This document shows, piece after piece, positions 40,022 to 48,450 of a stretch of 64,000 bases of DNA. The stretch spans positions 1-64,000 of the forward strand of contig NZ_JWMA01000199.1 in assembly GCF_000812465.1 (NCBI RefSeq), given 5' to 3'. Numbering within the stretch: position 1 is the stretch's first letter; the number at the start of each line of letters is the position of its first letter. The position numbers were made by a program, and so were the translations under genes. The DNA is from Cupriavidus sp. IDO (lineage in GTDB: Bacteria > Pseudomonadota > Gammaproteobacteria > Burkholderiales > Burkholderiaceae). The notes under the pieces were generated by a model. It did no database searches, was not told the origin of the DNA, and worked only from the letters and a program-made list of their open reading frames with translations.

Positions 40022-41683
40022 GTGAACGCCACCGCCCCCCGCGTCGACTATCAGACCGACCCCTCCCAATACCATCACCTGAAGCTGAAGTTCGAGGGCT
40101 CTGTCGCCACGCTGGCGGTGGACATCGACGAGAACGCGGGCCTGCGCCCCGGCTACAAGCTCAAGCTGAACAGCTACGACCTTGGCGTCGACATCGAGCT
40201 GAACGACGCGGTCAACCGCATCCGCTTCGAGCATCCGGAAGTGCGCACCGTCGTTGTCACCAGCGGCAAGGACAAGGTGTTCTGCTCGGGCGCCAATATC
40301 TTCATGCTGGGCGTGAGCAGCCATGCGTGGAAGGTGAATTTCTGCAAGTTCACCAATGAAACCCGCAACGGCCTGGAGGATTCCTCGAAGCACAGCGGCC
40401 TGAAGTTCCTGGCCGCGGTCAACGGCGCCTGCGCCGGCGGCGGCTATGAACTGGCGCTGGCCTGCGACGAGATCATCCTGGTGGACGACCGCTCGTCGGC
40501 CGTCAGCCTGCCGGAAGTGCCGCTGCTGGGCGTACTGCCCGGCACTGGCGGCCTGACCCGCGTGACCGACAAGCGCCACGTGCGCCATGACCTGGCCGAT
40601 ATCTTCTGCACCACCACCGAAGGCGTGCGCGGCCAGCGTGCCAAGGAATGGCGCCTGGTGGACGACATCGCCAAGCCCGCCGTGTTCGCGCAGAAGGTGC
40701 AGGAGCGCGCGCTGGCGCTGGCCGCGCAGAGCGACCGCCCGGCCGATGCAAAGGGCGTGGCGCTGGCTCCGATCGGGCGCACCATCGAAGCCGACGCGCT
40801 GCGCTATATGCACATGACGGTAGAGATCGACCGCGCCGGCCGCACCGCCACCTTCACGGTGAAGGCGCCCACCGGCAAGCAGCCGCAAAGCATCGACGAG
40901 ATCGTGGCAGCCGGCGCCTCGTGGTATCCGCTGCAATTGGCGCGCGAACTCGAAGACGCCATTCTGTCGATGCGCACCAACGAGCTCGATATCGGCACCT
41001 GGCTGATCAAGACCAACGGCGATGCCGCCGCGGTGCTGGCCACCGACGCCACGCTGCTGGCGCACAAGAACCACTGGCTCGTGCGCGAGACCATCGGCCT
41101 GCTGCGCCGCACGCTGAGCCGTCTGGACGTGTCCTCGCGCAGCCTCTTCGCGCTGATCGAGCCGGACTCCTGCTTTGCCGGCACCTTCCTCGAACTGGCG
41201 CTGGCCTGCGACCGCAGCTACCACCTGGCGCTGCCGGACGATGAAGCGCGCGCGCCGAAGATCACCGTGGCGGAAGTCAATTTCGGCCTCTATCCGATGG
41301 TCACCGGCCAGAGCCGGCTGGGACGGCGCTTCTACGATGAGCAGCCCGCGCTGGATGCGGTGCGTGCAAAGGCCGGTCAGCCGCTCGATGCCGATGCGGC
41401 CTACGCGCTGGGCCTGGTCACCGCCAACCCCGACGACATCGACTGGACCGACGAAGTGCGCATCGCGCTGGAAGAACGCGTGGCGATGTCGCCCGATGCG
41501 CTGACCGGCATGGAAGCCAATCTGCGCTTCAACGGCCAGGAAAACATGTTCACCCGCATCTTCGGCCGCCTGACCGCCTGGCAGAACTGGATCTTCCAGC
41601 GCCCCAACGCCGTGGGCGAGAAGGGCGCGCTCAAGGTCTACGGCAAGGGCGACAAGGCTGCCTTCGACTGGAACCGCGTCTGA
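40022..41683 (+). CDS. boxC: Benzoyl-CoA-dihydrodiol lyase (2,3-epoxybenzoyl-CoA dihydrolase)
   Basis: 553 residues, GTG start at 40022 with GAGGAG upstream. It is an enlarged crotonase-fold enzyme: an N-terminal strand region, then FLAAVNGACAGGGYELALAC with the oxyanion-hole glycines, and a second crotonase-like half with CFAGTFLELALACDRSY. BoxC opens the ring of 2,3-epoxybenzoyl-CoA with two waters to give 3,4-dehydroadipyl-CoA semialdehyde and formate. First gene of boxCBA under the BoxR-operator promoter. Confidence 0.96.
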   Translation: MNATAPRVDYQTDPSQYHHLKLKFEGSVATLAVDIDENAGLRPGYKLKLNSYDLGVDIELNDAVNRIRFEHPEVRTVVVTSGKDKVFCSGANIFMLGVSSHAWKVNFCKFTNETRNGLEDSSKHSGLKFLAAVNGACAGGGYELALACDEIILVDDRSSAVSLPEVPLLGVLPGTGGLTRVTDKRHVRHDLADIFCTTTEGVRGQRAKEWRLVDDIAKPAVFAQKVQERALALAAQSDRPADAKGVALAPIGRTIEADALRYMHMTVEIDRAGRTATFTVKAPTGKQPQSIDEIVAAGASWYPLQLARELEDAILSMRTNELDIGTWLIKTNGDAAAVLATDATLLAHKNHWLVRETIGLLRRTLSRLDVSSRSLFALIEPDSCFAGTFLELALACDRSYHLALPDDEARAPKITVAEVNFGLYPMVTGQSRLGRRFYDEQPALDAVRAKAGQPLDADAAYALGLVTANPDDIDWTDEVRIALEERVAMSPDALTGMEANLRFNGQENMFTRIFGRLTAWQNWIFQRPNAVGEKGALKVYGKGDKAAFDWNRV

Positions 41684-41728
41684 TCCGACGCCAAACGAAA
41701 CTCGAATCGTCCCCCCAAGGAGACCACC

Positions 41729-43156
41729 ATGTCCGGCATCAACTACAGCGACAAGATCCCCAACAACGTCAACCTGAGCGAAGACCGCACGCTGCAGCGC
41801 GCGCTCGAACAGTGGCAGCCCAACTACCTGAGCTGGTGGAACGACATGGGCCCGGAAGGCTCGCACACCCATGACATCTACCTGCGCACCGCTATCAGCG
41901 TGGATCCGCAGGGCTGGGCGCACTTCGGCCACGTCAGGATGCCGGACTACCGCTGGGGCATCTTCCTGAACCCGGCCGAAGCCAGCCGCAAGATCCATTT
42001 CGGCGACCACAAGGGCCAGGACGCCTGGCAGGACGTGCCCGGCGAATACCGCGCCAACCTGCGCCGCATCATCGTCACGCAGGGCGACACCGAGCCCGCA
42101 TCGGTCGAGCAGCAGCGCCACCTGGGCCTGACCGCGCCCAGCATGTACGACCTGCGCAACCTGTTCCAGGTGAACGTGGAAGAGGGCCGCCACCTGTGGG
42201 CGATGGTCTACCTGCTGCACAAGTACTTCGGCCGCGACGGCCGCGAGGAAGGCGAAGCGCTGCTGGAGCGCCGCAGCGGCCAGCAGGACAACCCGCGCAT
42301 CCTGCAGGCGTTCAACGAGCAGACGCCCGACTGGCTGTCGTTCTTCATGTTCACCTACTTCACCGACCGCGACGGCAAGTTCCAGCTGTGCGCGCTCGCT
42401 GAAAGCGCCTTCGATCCGCTGGCCCGCACCACGAAGTTCATGCTGACCGAAGAAGCCCACCACATGTTCGTGGGCGAGTCCGGCGTATCGCGCGTGATCC
42501 AGCGCACCTGCCAGGTGATGAACGAACTGAAGACCGATGATCCGGCGAAGCTGCGCGCGGCCGGCGTGATCGACCTGCCAACGCTGCAGCGCTACCTGAA
42601 CTTCCACTACAGCGTGACCATCGACCTGTTCGGCGCGGATGAGTCCAGCAACGCCGCCACCTTCTACAGCACCGGCCTCAAGGGCCGCTATGAAGAAGGC
42701 AAGCGCATGGACGACCACGTGCTCAAGGGCCAGACCTACCGCATTCTGCAGGCTCAGGGCGGGCAACTGACCGAGAAGGAAGTGCCGATGCTCAACGCGC
42801 TCAACGAGGTGCTGCGCGACGACTACATCAAGGACAGCATGGGCGGCGTGGAGCGCTGGAACAAGGTCATCGAGAAGGCCGGCATCCCGTTCCGCCTGAA
42901 GGTGCCGCACAAGGCGTTCCACCGCAATATCGGTGCGCTGGCCGGCGTGAAGGTGTCGCCGGACGGCCGCGTGATCTCCGACATGGAATGGCGCGACAAC
43001 GTCGACCAGTGGCTGCCGAGCGATGGCGACCGCGCCTTCGTCGCCAGCCTCATGGGCCGCGTGGTGGAGCCGGGCAAGTTCGCCAACTGGATCGCGCCGC
43101 CGGTCATGGGCATCAACCGCCAGCCGGTGGATTTCGAGTACGTGCGGTTTAACTGA
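41729..43156 (+). CDS. boxB: Benzoyl-CoA 2,3-epoxidase, di-iron oxygenase subunit
   Basis: 475 residues. The carboxylate-bridged di-iron site is visible as VEEGRHLW (about 150-155) and EEAHHMFVGE (about 241-250). BoxB, with reductase BoxA, epoxidises the aromatic ring of benzoyl-CoA using oxygen and NADPH. The N-terminus INYSDKIPNNVNL is typical. AAGGAG precedes ATG 41729. It starts 45 bases after boxC; a REP palindrome separates it from boxA. Confidence 0.96.
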   Translation: MSGINYSDKIPNNVNLSEDRTLQRALEQWQPNYLSWWNDMGPEGSHTHDIYLRTAISVDPQGWAHFGHVRMPDYRWGIFLNPAEASRKIHFGDHKGQDAWQDVPGEYRANLRRIIVTQGDTEPASVEQQRHLGLTAPSMYDLRNLFQVNVEEGRHLWAMVYLLHKYFGRDGREEGEALLERRSGQQDNPRILQAFNEQTPDWLSFFMFTYFTDRDGKFQLCALAESAFDPLARTTKFMLTEEAHHMFVGESGVSRVIQRTCQVMNELKTDDPAKLRAAGVIDLPTLQRYLNFHYSVTIDLFGADESSNAATFYSTGLKGRYEEGKRMDDHVLKGQTYRILQAQGGQLTEKEVPMLNALNEVLRDDYIKDSMGGVERWNKVIEKAGIPFRLKVPHKAFHRNIGALAGVKVSPDGRVISDMEWRDNVDQWLPSDGDRAFVASLMGRVVEPGKFANWIAPPVMGINRQPVDFEYVRFN

Positions 43157-43188
43157 GCCACGGGCTTATCAATCGCTCCCTGTTTGCT

Positions 43189-43214
43189 CCCCTCTCCCGC
43201 TTGCGGGAGAGGGG
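43189..43214. repeat. REP-like palindrome, copy 6
   Basis: CCCCTCTCCCGC / GCGGGAGAGGGG with a TT loop, minus orientation, tail to about 43230. It lies in the 142-base gap between boxB and boxA, so it could tune relative levels of oxygenase and reductase. Confidence 0.85.
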
Positions 43215-43298
43215 CCGGGGGAGAGGGCAGGCGCGGCAACGAAGCGCCGCTGCAACAACGATCCTCACCCCGAGCCCCCCGATTCTGTGGAGACCGCC

Positions 43299-44582
43299 AT
43301 GGACATGGCAGAAATTCAAGTCATCAGGCAGCACCTGATCGATCCCGAGATCTGCATTCGCTGCAATACCTGCGAAGCCACCTGCCCGGTAGGAGCGATC
43401 ACGCACGATTCACGCAACTACGTGGTCGATGCCGACAAGTGCAACCTGTGCATGGCCTGCATTTCCCCGTGCCCGACCGGCTCGATCGACAACTGGCGCG
43501 CGATGCCGCGCCTTCGCGCCTACAGCATCGAAGAGCAACTGAGCTGGGATGCGCTGCCGGAAGAGCTGTCGCCGGAGCAACTGGCTGACCTGGCGCCGGG
43601 CGCTGTCATGGAAACCGCTGCGCCTGAGGTGGCCACCGCCACATCGCCGCTGGCGGGCACGGGCGAGGAGGTCTTCAACAGCACCCGCTACGGCGCCACC
43701 GTGCCGCCGTGGTCGGCCGCGCATGCCTATACCAACCTGTATGGCGCGAAATCCGCGCAGAAGACCATCACTGCGACGGTCACCGGCAATGTGCGCGTGA
43801 CGGAAGTCGGCCGTGAATACGATACCCACCACATCGTGCTCGATTTCGGCGTCACGCCGTTCCCGGTGCTGGAAGGGCAGTCCATTGGCATCGTGCCGCC
43901 CGGCACCGATGCCAGCGGCAAGCCGCATCACGCTCGCCAGTACTCGATTGCCAGCCCGCGCAACGGCGAGCGGCCGGGCTACAACAACCTGTCGCTGACC
44001 ATCAAGCGCGTGCTGGAAGACCACGAGGGCAACCCCGTGCGCGGCGTGGCCTCCAACTACATGTGCGACCTGCAGGTGGGCGACAAGGTCGAAGTGATCG
44101 GCCCGTTTGGCGCCAGCTTCCTGATGCCCAACCACCCGCGCTCGAACATCGTGATGATCTGCACGGGCACCGGCAGCGCCCCGATGCGCGCCATGACCGA
44201 ATGGCGCCGCCGGCTGCGCAAGTCCGGCAAGTTCGATGGCGGCAAGCTGATGCTGTTCTTCGGCGCGCGCACCCGGGAAGAGTTGCCGTACTTCGGTCCG
44301 CTGCAGAACCTGCCCAAGGACTTCATCGACATCAACCTGGCGTTCTCGCGCACCCAGGGGCAGCCCAGGCGCTATGTGCAGGACCTGATGCGCGAGCGCG
44401 CGGCTGACCTGGCGGCGCTGCTGGCCAGCCCCGACACGCACTTCTACGTGTGCGGACTCAAGAGCATGGAAGAGGGCGTGGTGCTGGCGCTGCGCGACGT
44501 GGCGCAGCAGGCGGGGCTGTCATGGGAGGCGCTGGCTGATGGTCTGAAGCGCGAGGGACGGCTGCATCTGGAGACTTACTGA
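43299..44582 (+). CDS. boxA: Benzoyl-CoA epoxidase reductase subunit
   Basis: 427 residues from ATG 43299, preceded by GGAG. Two 4Fe-4S motifs lie at the N-terminus: CIRCNTCEATCP (19-30) and CNLCMACISPCP (48-59). A ferredoxin-NADP reductase module follows (about 160-427), with RQYSIASPRNG for FAD and ICTGTGSAPMRAM for NADPH. It passes electrons from NADPH through FAD and the clusters to BoxB. Last gene of boxCBA; paired REPs follow. Confidence 0.96.
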   Translation: MDMAEIQVIRQHLIDPEICIRCNTCEATCPVGAITHDSRNYVVDADKCNLCMACISPCPTGSIDNWRAMPRLRAYSIEEQLSWDALPEELSPEQLADLAPGAVMETAAPEVATATSPLAGTGEEVFNSTRYGATVPPWSAAHAYTNLYGAKSAQKTITATVTGNVRVTEVGREYDTHHIVLDFGVTPFPVLEGQSIGIVPPGTDASGKPHHARQYSIASPRNGERPGYNNLSLTIKRVLEDHEGNPVRGVASNYMCDLQVGDKVEVIGPFGASFLMPNHPRSNIVMICTGTGSAPMRAMTEWRRRLRKSGKFDGGKLMLFFGARTREELPYFGPLQNLPKDFIDINLAFSRTQGQPRRYVQDLMRERAADLAALLASPDTHFYVCGLKSMEEGVVLALRDVAQQAGLSWEALADGLKREGRLHLETY

Positions 44583-44622
44583 AGCGCCGCCGCGACTAGC
44601 ACTATCGTCACTCGCAATCGCT

Positions 44623-44648
44623 CCCCTCTCCCGCCTGCGGGAGAGGGG
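44623..44648. repeat. REP-like palindrome, copy 7
   Basis: CCCCTCTCCCGC / GCGGGAGAGGGG with a CT loop, minus orientation, tail to about 44664. Forms an inverted doublet with copy 8 between the convergent boxA and paaX genes. Confidence 0.85.
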
Positions 44649-44720
44649 TGGGGGAGAGGGCAGGAGCGCCCACGAAGTCAGGCGATATCATGCTTGCCAC
44701 ACGTCTGCCCTCACCCCCGG

Positions 44721-44746
44721 CCCCTCTCCCGCGCGCGGGAGAGGGG
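44721..44746. repeat. REP-like palindrome, copy 8
   Basis: CCCCTCTCCCGC / GCGGGAGAGGGG with a GC loop, tail CCCTCACCCCCGG to the left (plus orientation). Second half of the doublet after boxA. Confidence 0.85.
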
Positions 44747-44770
44747 AGCAAACCGGCCGGCTGCGAAGCG

Positions 44771-45691
44771 TCAGCTGTGCGTAAAGCGCTTGTCCAATTC
44801 ACGCTTCGCGTCCAGCAGCGCGCCATCTGCCACCTCAATCACTCCGTGCAGATAATCTTCGCTCGCATCCAGCAACGCCGAATACATCCCACTACACATC
44901 CCCCGCGCCGTCCGCCCCGGCCAGTCCTGCGGCAGCAACTCTTCCGGCAGGTTGGGATCGCGCAGCAGTACGCGCCGGTATTCATGCACCAGCAGTGTCC
45001 GCACAAAGAAGGCATCCGCCGGCGCCAGCTGCGCGGCTTCCTCCGCCATCGGTGAAAAGCGCCGCAGCAGCGCCTGCCATGCGGCGGCCACGTCGCCCAG
45101 TCTGAAGGTCTGGTGCATCAGCGCCTGCAGTGGACGGGGCGAGAACGCTTCCAGGCTGCGCGCCTCCATCACCGCCACATACTCCTGCGCGTGTGCCGCC
45201 TGCACGATCTCGCGCAGTGACGCCAGGTCGGCATTCGGGTGTGCCAGTACCCCCGGTGCAATCGCACCGAACCCCTCCCACAGCAATTCGCGCTTCAGGC
45301 GCTGCCGGATCGTGGCGCGCACGTCACTGCGCGCGAGCACCAGGGTCCAGCGACCGTCCCATTCGGGCGCCTCGCCCGCATAGATGCGCTTGCCGGCGTG
45401 CAAAACGCGCTGCAGACCCGCCTCTGACAGCCCGTAGTAGCTGCGCCGCCCGATCCGCGTGGCGGCCAGCCAGTCGTCGGCGGTCAGGCGAAAGGTGGCG
45501 GTGCGCACCAGCCGGTCATTGATGCCGAACGGCGCTGCCAGCCGGATCAGGCTGCCCAGCCAGATCGCCTGAGGCCGGGGTGCGACCACGTCGCCGAACA
45601 GCGTCACCAGCATGGAATTGGCGCCCAGCTTCAGCCCGCGTGCCAGTCGCGCCACGCGAGGGGAAACCGGATCGGGGTCTGGGGTAGCCAT
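44771..45691 (-). CDS. paaX: Phenylacetate-responsive repressor
   Basis: 306 residues from ATG 45691, with GGAGG upstream. PaaX marks: the N-terminal ANSMLVTLFGDVVAPRPQAI winged helix, RTATFRLTADDWL and the PaaX C-terminal domain with FVRTLLVHEYRRVLLRDPNL. It represses paa operons until phenylacetyl-CoA binds. It diverges from paaA across a 130-base spacer that contains a large inverted repeat. The open frame back to 46204 is a shadow of paaA. Confidence 0.93.
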   Translation of the reverse strand: MATPDPDPVSPRVARLARGLKLGANSMLVTLFGDVVAPRPQAIWLGSLIRLAAPFGINDRLVRTATFRLTADDWLAATRIGRRSYYGLSEAGLQRVLHAGKRIYAGEAPEWDGRWTLVLARSDVRATIRQRLKRELLWEGFGAIAPGVLAHPNADLASLREIVQAAHAQEYVAVMEARSLEAFSPRPLQALMHQTFRLGDVAAAWQALLRRFSPMAEEAAQLAPADAFFVRTLLVHEYRRVLLRDPNLPEELLPQDWPGRTARGMCSGMYSALLDASEDYLHGVIEVADGALLDAKRELDKRFTHS

Positions 45692-45706
45692 CGGCTGGCC
45701 TCCAAA

Positions 45707-45749
45707 AGTGATACACAAACGTCGATTGCTTGAATCAAATTGTATCACT
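45707..45749. promoter_or_regulatory. PaaX operator and paaA promoter region
   Basis: AGTGATACA (45707-45715) and TGTATCACT (45741-45749) are perfect nine-base inverted arms 25 bases apart. A second palindrome GATT-N5-AATC lies between them at 45724-45736. On the plus strand TTGCTT (45727-45732), 17 bases, TACCAT (45750-45755) is a candidate paaA promoter, so PaaX binding would occlude it. Confidence 0.7.
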
Positions 45750-45821
45750 ACCATCCATTTCAACTTACGAGATTGACGCAAATCAAGACGTCGATCACGA
45801 CCAAAACAGGTGGAGCAGGGA

Positions 45822-46808
45822 ATGTACGCACAGCTGGTGGAGACAGGAGCAACAAGGCTCCGCGCAATGGAAGAGATGGACCCGCAGGAGCGCGAGTTCC
45901 AGGCCCGCGTGGACGCCGGCATCAAGATCGAAGCCAAGGACTGGATGCCCGAGGCGTACCGCAAGACCCTGGTCCGCCAGATCTCGCAACACGCCCATTC
46001 GGAGATCGTGGGCCAGCTGCCCGAAGGCAACTGGGTCACCCGCGCGCCCACGCTGGAGCGCAAGGCCGTGCTGCTGGCCAAGATCCAGGACGAAGCCGGG
46101 CATGGTCTGTACCTGTACAGCGCGGCGGAAACACTGGGCGTCTCGCGCGACCAGATGCTGGGCGACCTGCATACCGGCAAGGCCAAGTATTCGAGCATCT
46201 TCAACTACCCGACGCTGAGCTGGGCCGATATCGGCATGATCGGCTGGCTGGTGGACGGCTCGGCCATCATCAACCAGGTGCCGCTGTGCCGCTGCTCGTT
46301 CGGCCCCTATGCCCGCGCCATGGTGCGCGTGTGCAAGGAGGAATCGTTCCACCAGCGCCAGGGCTACGACATCCTGCTGGCGCTGTGCAACGGCACGCCC
46401 GAGCAGAAGCAGATGGCGCAGGATGCGCTGAACCGCTGGTGGTGGCCGGCGCTGATGATGTTCGGCCCGTCCGACGGTGATTCGCCCAACAGCGCGCAGT
46501 CCATGCAATGGCGCATCAAGCTGTTCTCCAACGACGAGCTGCGCCAGAAGATGGTCGACCAGACCGTGCCGCAGGCCGAGTACCTGGGCCTGACCATTCC
46601 CGATCCCGAACTGAAGTGGAACGAGGAACGCGGCCACTATGACTCCGGCGAGATCGACTGGTCCGAGTTCTACAACGTCATCCAGGGCAACGGCCCCTGC
46701 AACCGCGACCGCCTGCGCACGCGCGTGAAGGCCTGGGACGACGGCGCATGGTTCCGCGACGCCCTGGTGACCCACGCCGACAAGCACGCGCAACAGGCCG
46801 CAGCCTGA
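45822..46808 (+). CDS. paaA: Phenylacetyl-CoA epoxidase catalytic subunit A
   Basis: 328 residues; ATG 45822 is chosen over GTG 45810 because GGAGCAGGG lies directly before it. Ferritin-like di-iron fold with IQDEAGHGLYLYS (about 89-101) and KEESFHQRQGYD (about 172-183) providing the iron ligands. PaaA, held by PaaC and helped by PaaB, epoxidises the ring of phenylacetyl-CoA. First gene of paaABCDE, downstream of the PaaX site. Confidence 0.96.
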   Translation: MYAQLVETGATRLRAMEEMDPQEREFQARVDAGIKIEAKDWMPEAYRKTLVRQISQHAHSEIVGQLPEGNWVTRAPTLERKAVLLAKIQDEAGHGLYLYSAAETLGVSRDQMLGDLHTGKAKYSSIFNYPTLSWADIGMIGWLVDGSAIINQVPLCRCSFGPYARAMVRVCKEESFHQRQGYDILLALCNGTPEQKQMAQDALNRWWWPALMMFGPSDGDSPNSAQSMQWRIKLFSNDELRQKMVDQTVPQAEYLGLTIPDPELKWNEERGHYDSGEIDWSEFYNVIQGNGPCNRDRLRTRVKAWDDGAWFRDALVTHADKHAQQAAA

Positions 46809-46864
46809 TTCCCGCGGCGTACGGCGCCGCTACCCATCGAACCCGCATCACACAGGAGGTTGCC

Positions 46865-47146
46865 ATGAAAGAGTGGCCGCTTTGGGAGATCTTTATCCGC
46901 AGCCAGCACGGCCTGGCCCACAAGCACGTGGGCAGCCTGCACGCGCCCGACGGCGAAATGGCCATCAACAACGCCCGCGACGTCTATACGCGCCGCAACG
47001 AGGGCGTCAGCGTCTGGGTGGTGAAGGCCAGCGACGTGGTCGCCAGCAGCCCCGGCGACAAGGGCCCGCTGTTCGAGCCGGCCAACAGCAAGGTCTACCG
47101 GCACCCGACGTTCTTCCCGATGCCGGAAGCCGTCAAGCACATCTGA
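46865..47146 (+). CDS. paaB: Phenylacetyl-CoA epoxidase subunit B
   Basis: 93 residues, the normal size. PaaB pattern: MKEWPLWEIFIRSQHGLAHK then HVGSLHAPD, NARDVYTRRNEGVSVWVV and KVYRHPTFF. It is a small structural subunit of the PaaABCE complex, needed for bridging PaaAC units. CAGGAGG precedes ATG 46865, 56 bases after paaA. Confidence 0.95.
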   Translation: MKEWPLWEIFIRSQHGLAHKHVGSLHAPDGEMAINNARDVYTRRNEGVSVWVVKASDVVASSPGDKGPLFEPANSKVYRHPTFFPMPEAVKHI

Positions 47147-47159
47147 TACGGCGCGCATC

Positions 47160-47912
47160 ATGGACAACCACAAGCTCGAATACCTGCTGCGGCTCGGCGA
47201 CTCCACGCTGGTCCTGGGCCAGCGCCTGTCGGAATGGTGCGGCCGCGGCCCGGCGCTGGAAGAGGATATTGCGCTGACTAATGTCGCGCTCGACCTGGTC
47301 GGCCAGACCCGCCTGTGGCTGGGCTACGCCGCCGAGCTGGAGGGCGCGGGCCGCACAGCCGACCAGCTGGCCTACCTGCGCGACGCCCACCAGTTCCTCA
47401 ACCTGCTGCTGGTGGAGCAGCCCAACGGCAGCTACGCAGACACGCTGGCGCGGCAGTTCCTGTTCGATACCTGGCACTACTTCCAGCTCGAAGGGCTGCA
47501 GCGCTCGACCGATGCACGCATCGCCGGGATCGCCGCCAAGTCGCTCAAGGAAGTGACCTACCACGTGCGCCGCAGCGCGGACCTGGTGGTGCGCCTGGGC
47601 GACGGCACGGAGGAGAGCCACCGCCGCATGCAGGACGCCTTTGACGACCTGTGGATGTTCACCGGCGAACTGTTTGAATCCGACGCAGCCGATGCAGCGC
47701 TGGTGAAAGACGGCGTCGTGCCAGATCCCGAGGCGCTGGCCGCGCCCTGGCAGCGCCACGTGGCCGAAGTGCTGGAAGAAGCCACGCTGCGGCTGCCCGC
47801 CGGCACCTGGTCGCAGAGCGGCGGCCGCCACGGCCGCCATACCGAGCACCTCGGCTACCTGCTGGCCGAAATGCAGTTCCTGCAGCGCGCCTATCCGGGC
47901 GCCCGCTGGTGA
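47160..47912 (+). CDS. paaC: Phenylacetyl-CoA epoxidase structural subunit C
   Basis: 250 residues. A ferritin-like helical protein that lacks most iron ligands and forms the stable PaaAC core. Recognisable segments: EYLLRLGDSTLVLGQRLSEW, LDLVGQTRLWLGYAAELEG and the C-terminal RHGRHTEHLGYLLAEMQFLQ. It starts 13 bases after paaB and its stop codon overlaps the paaD start, so translation is coupled. Confidence 0.95.
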   Translation: MDNHKLEYLLRLGDSTLVLGQRLSEWCGRGPALEEDIALTNVALDLVGQTRLWLGYAAELEGAGRTADQLAYLRDAHQFLNLLLVEQPNGSYADTLARQFLFDTWHYFQLEGLQRSTDARIAGIAAKSLKEVTYHVRRSADLVVRLGDGTEESHRRMQDAFDDLWMFTGELFESDAADAALVKDGVVPDPEALAAPWQRHVAEVLEEATLRLPAGTWSQSGGRHGRHTEHLGYLLAEMQFLQRAYPGARW

Positions 47913-48433
47913 GCGCCATGACTGCGCAAGCGATCGAACGTCCGGCCGTCGAGCAGGTCTGGAGCTGGCTCGACACCGTGCCGGATCCCGAGATCCCGGT
48001 GATTTCGGTGGTGGACCTCGGCATCGTGCGCGACGTGGCATGGGTGGACGACGCCTGCGTCGTCACCATCACGCCGACGTATTCAGGCTGCCCGGCCATG
48101 ACGGTGATTCGCGAGGGCATCGAAAGTGCACTGGCCGCGCATGGCGTGGATGCCGTGCGGGTGCAGACGCAACTGGCGCCGGCCTGGACCACCGACTGGA
48201 TGACCCCGCGCGGCAAGGCCAGCCTGACTGGCTACGGCATCGCGCCGCCGGCCCAGCGGGTGATCGATATCAGCGGCATCAGCCGCAAGGCGGCGCCGGC
48301 GCTGGTGGTGGCCTGCCCGCATTGCGGGTCGCGGCACACGCGGCTGGTCAGCCAGTTCGGCTCGACTGCCTGCAAGGCGCTGTATCGCTGCGGCGACTGC
48401 AAAGAGCCGTTCGACTACTTCAAGGCTCACTGA
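47909..48433 (+). CDS. paaD: Phenylacetate degradation protein D (MIP18/DUF59 family, iron-sulfur assembly type)
   Basis: 174 residues from GTG 47909, which overlaps the paaC stop as GTGA; ATG 47918 would give 171. The DUF59 domain (about 12-95) contains VPDPEIPVISVVDLGIVRDV. The C-terminal zinc-ribbon part has CPHCGSRHTRLVSQFGSTAC and CGDC. PaaD is thought to help insert the cluster of PaaE or the iron of PaaA. Start choice between the two codons is open. Confidence 0.92.
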   Translation: MSAMTAQAIERPAVEQVWSWLDTVPDPEIPVISVVDLGIVRDVAWVDDACVVTITPTYSGCPAMTVIREGIESALAAHGVDAVRVQTQLAPAWTTDWMTPRGKASLTGYGIAPPAQRVIDISGISRKAAPALVVACPHCGSRHTRLVSQFGSTACKALYRCGDCKEPFDYFKAH

Positions 48434-48450
48434 GAAGGAAAGGTGGGGAG

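Noticed and set aside
39956..42922. 988-codon open frame antisense to boxC and boxB
   Set aside because: Runs across two certain genes and the boxC promoter; no ribosome-binding site and no domain. Typical high-GC shadow frame.
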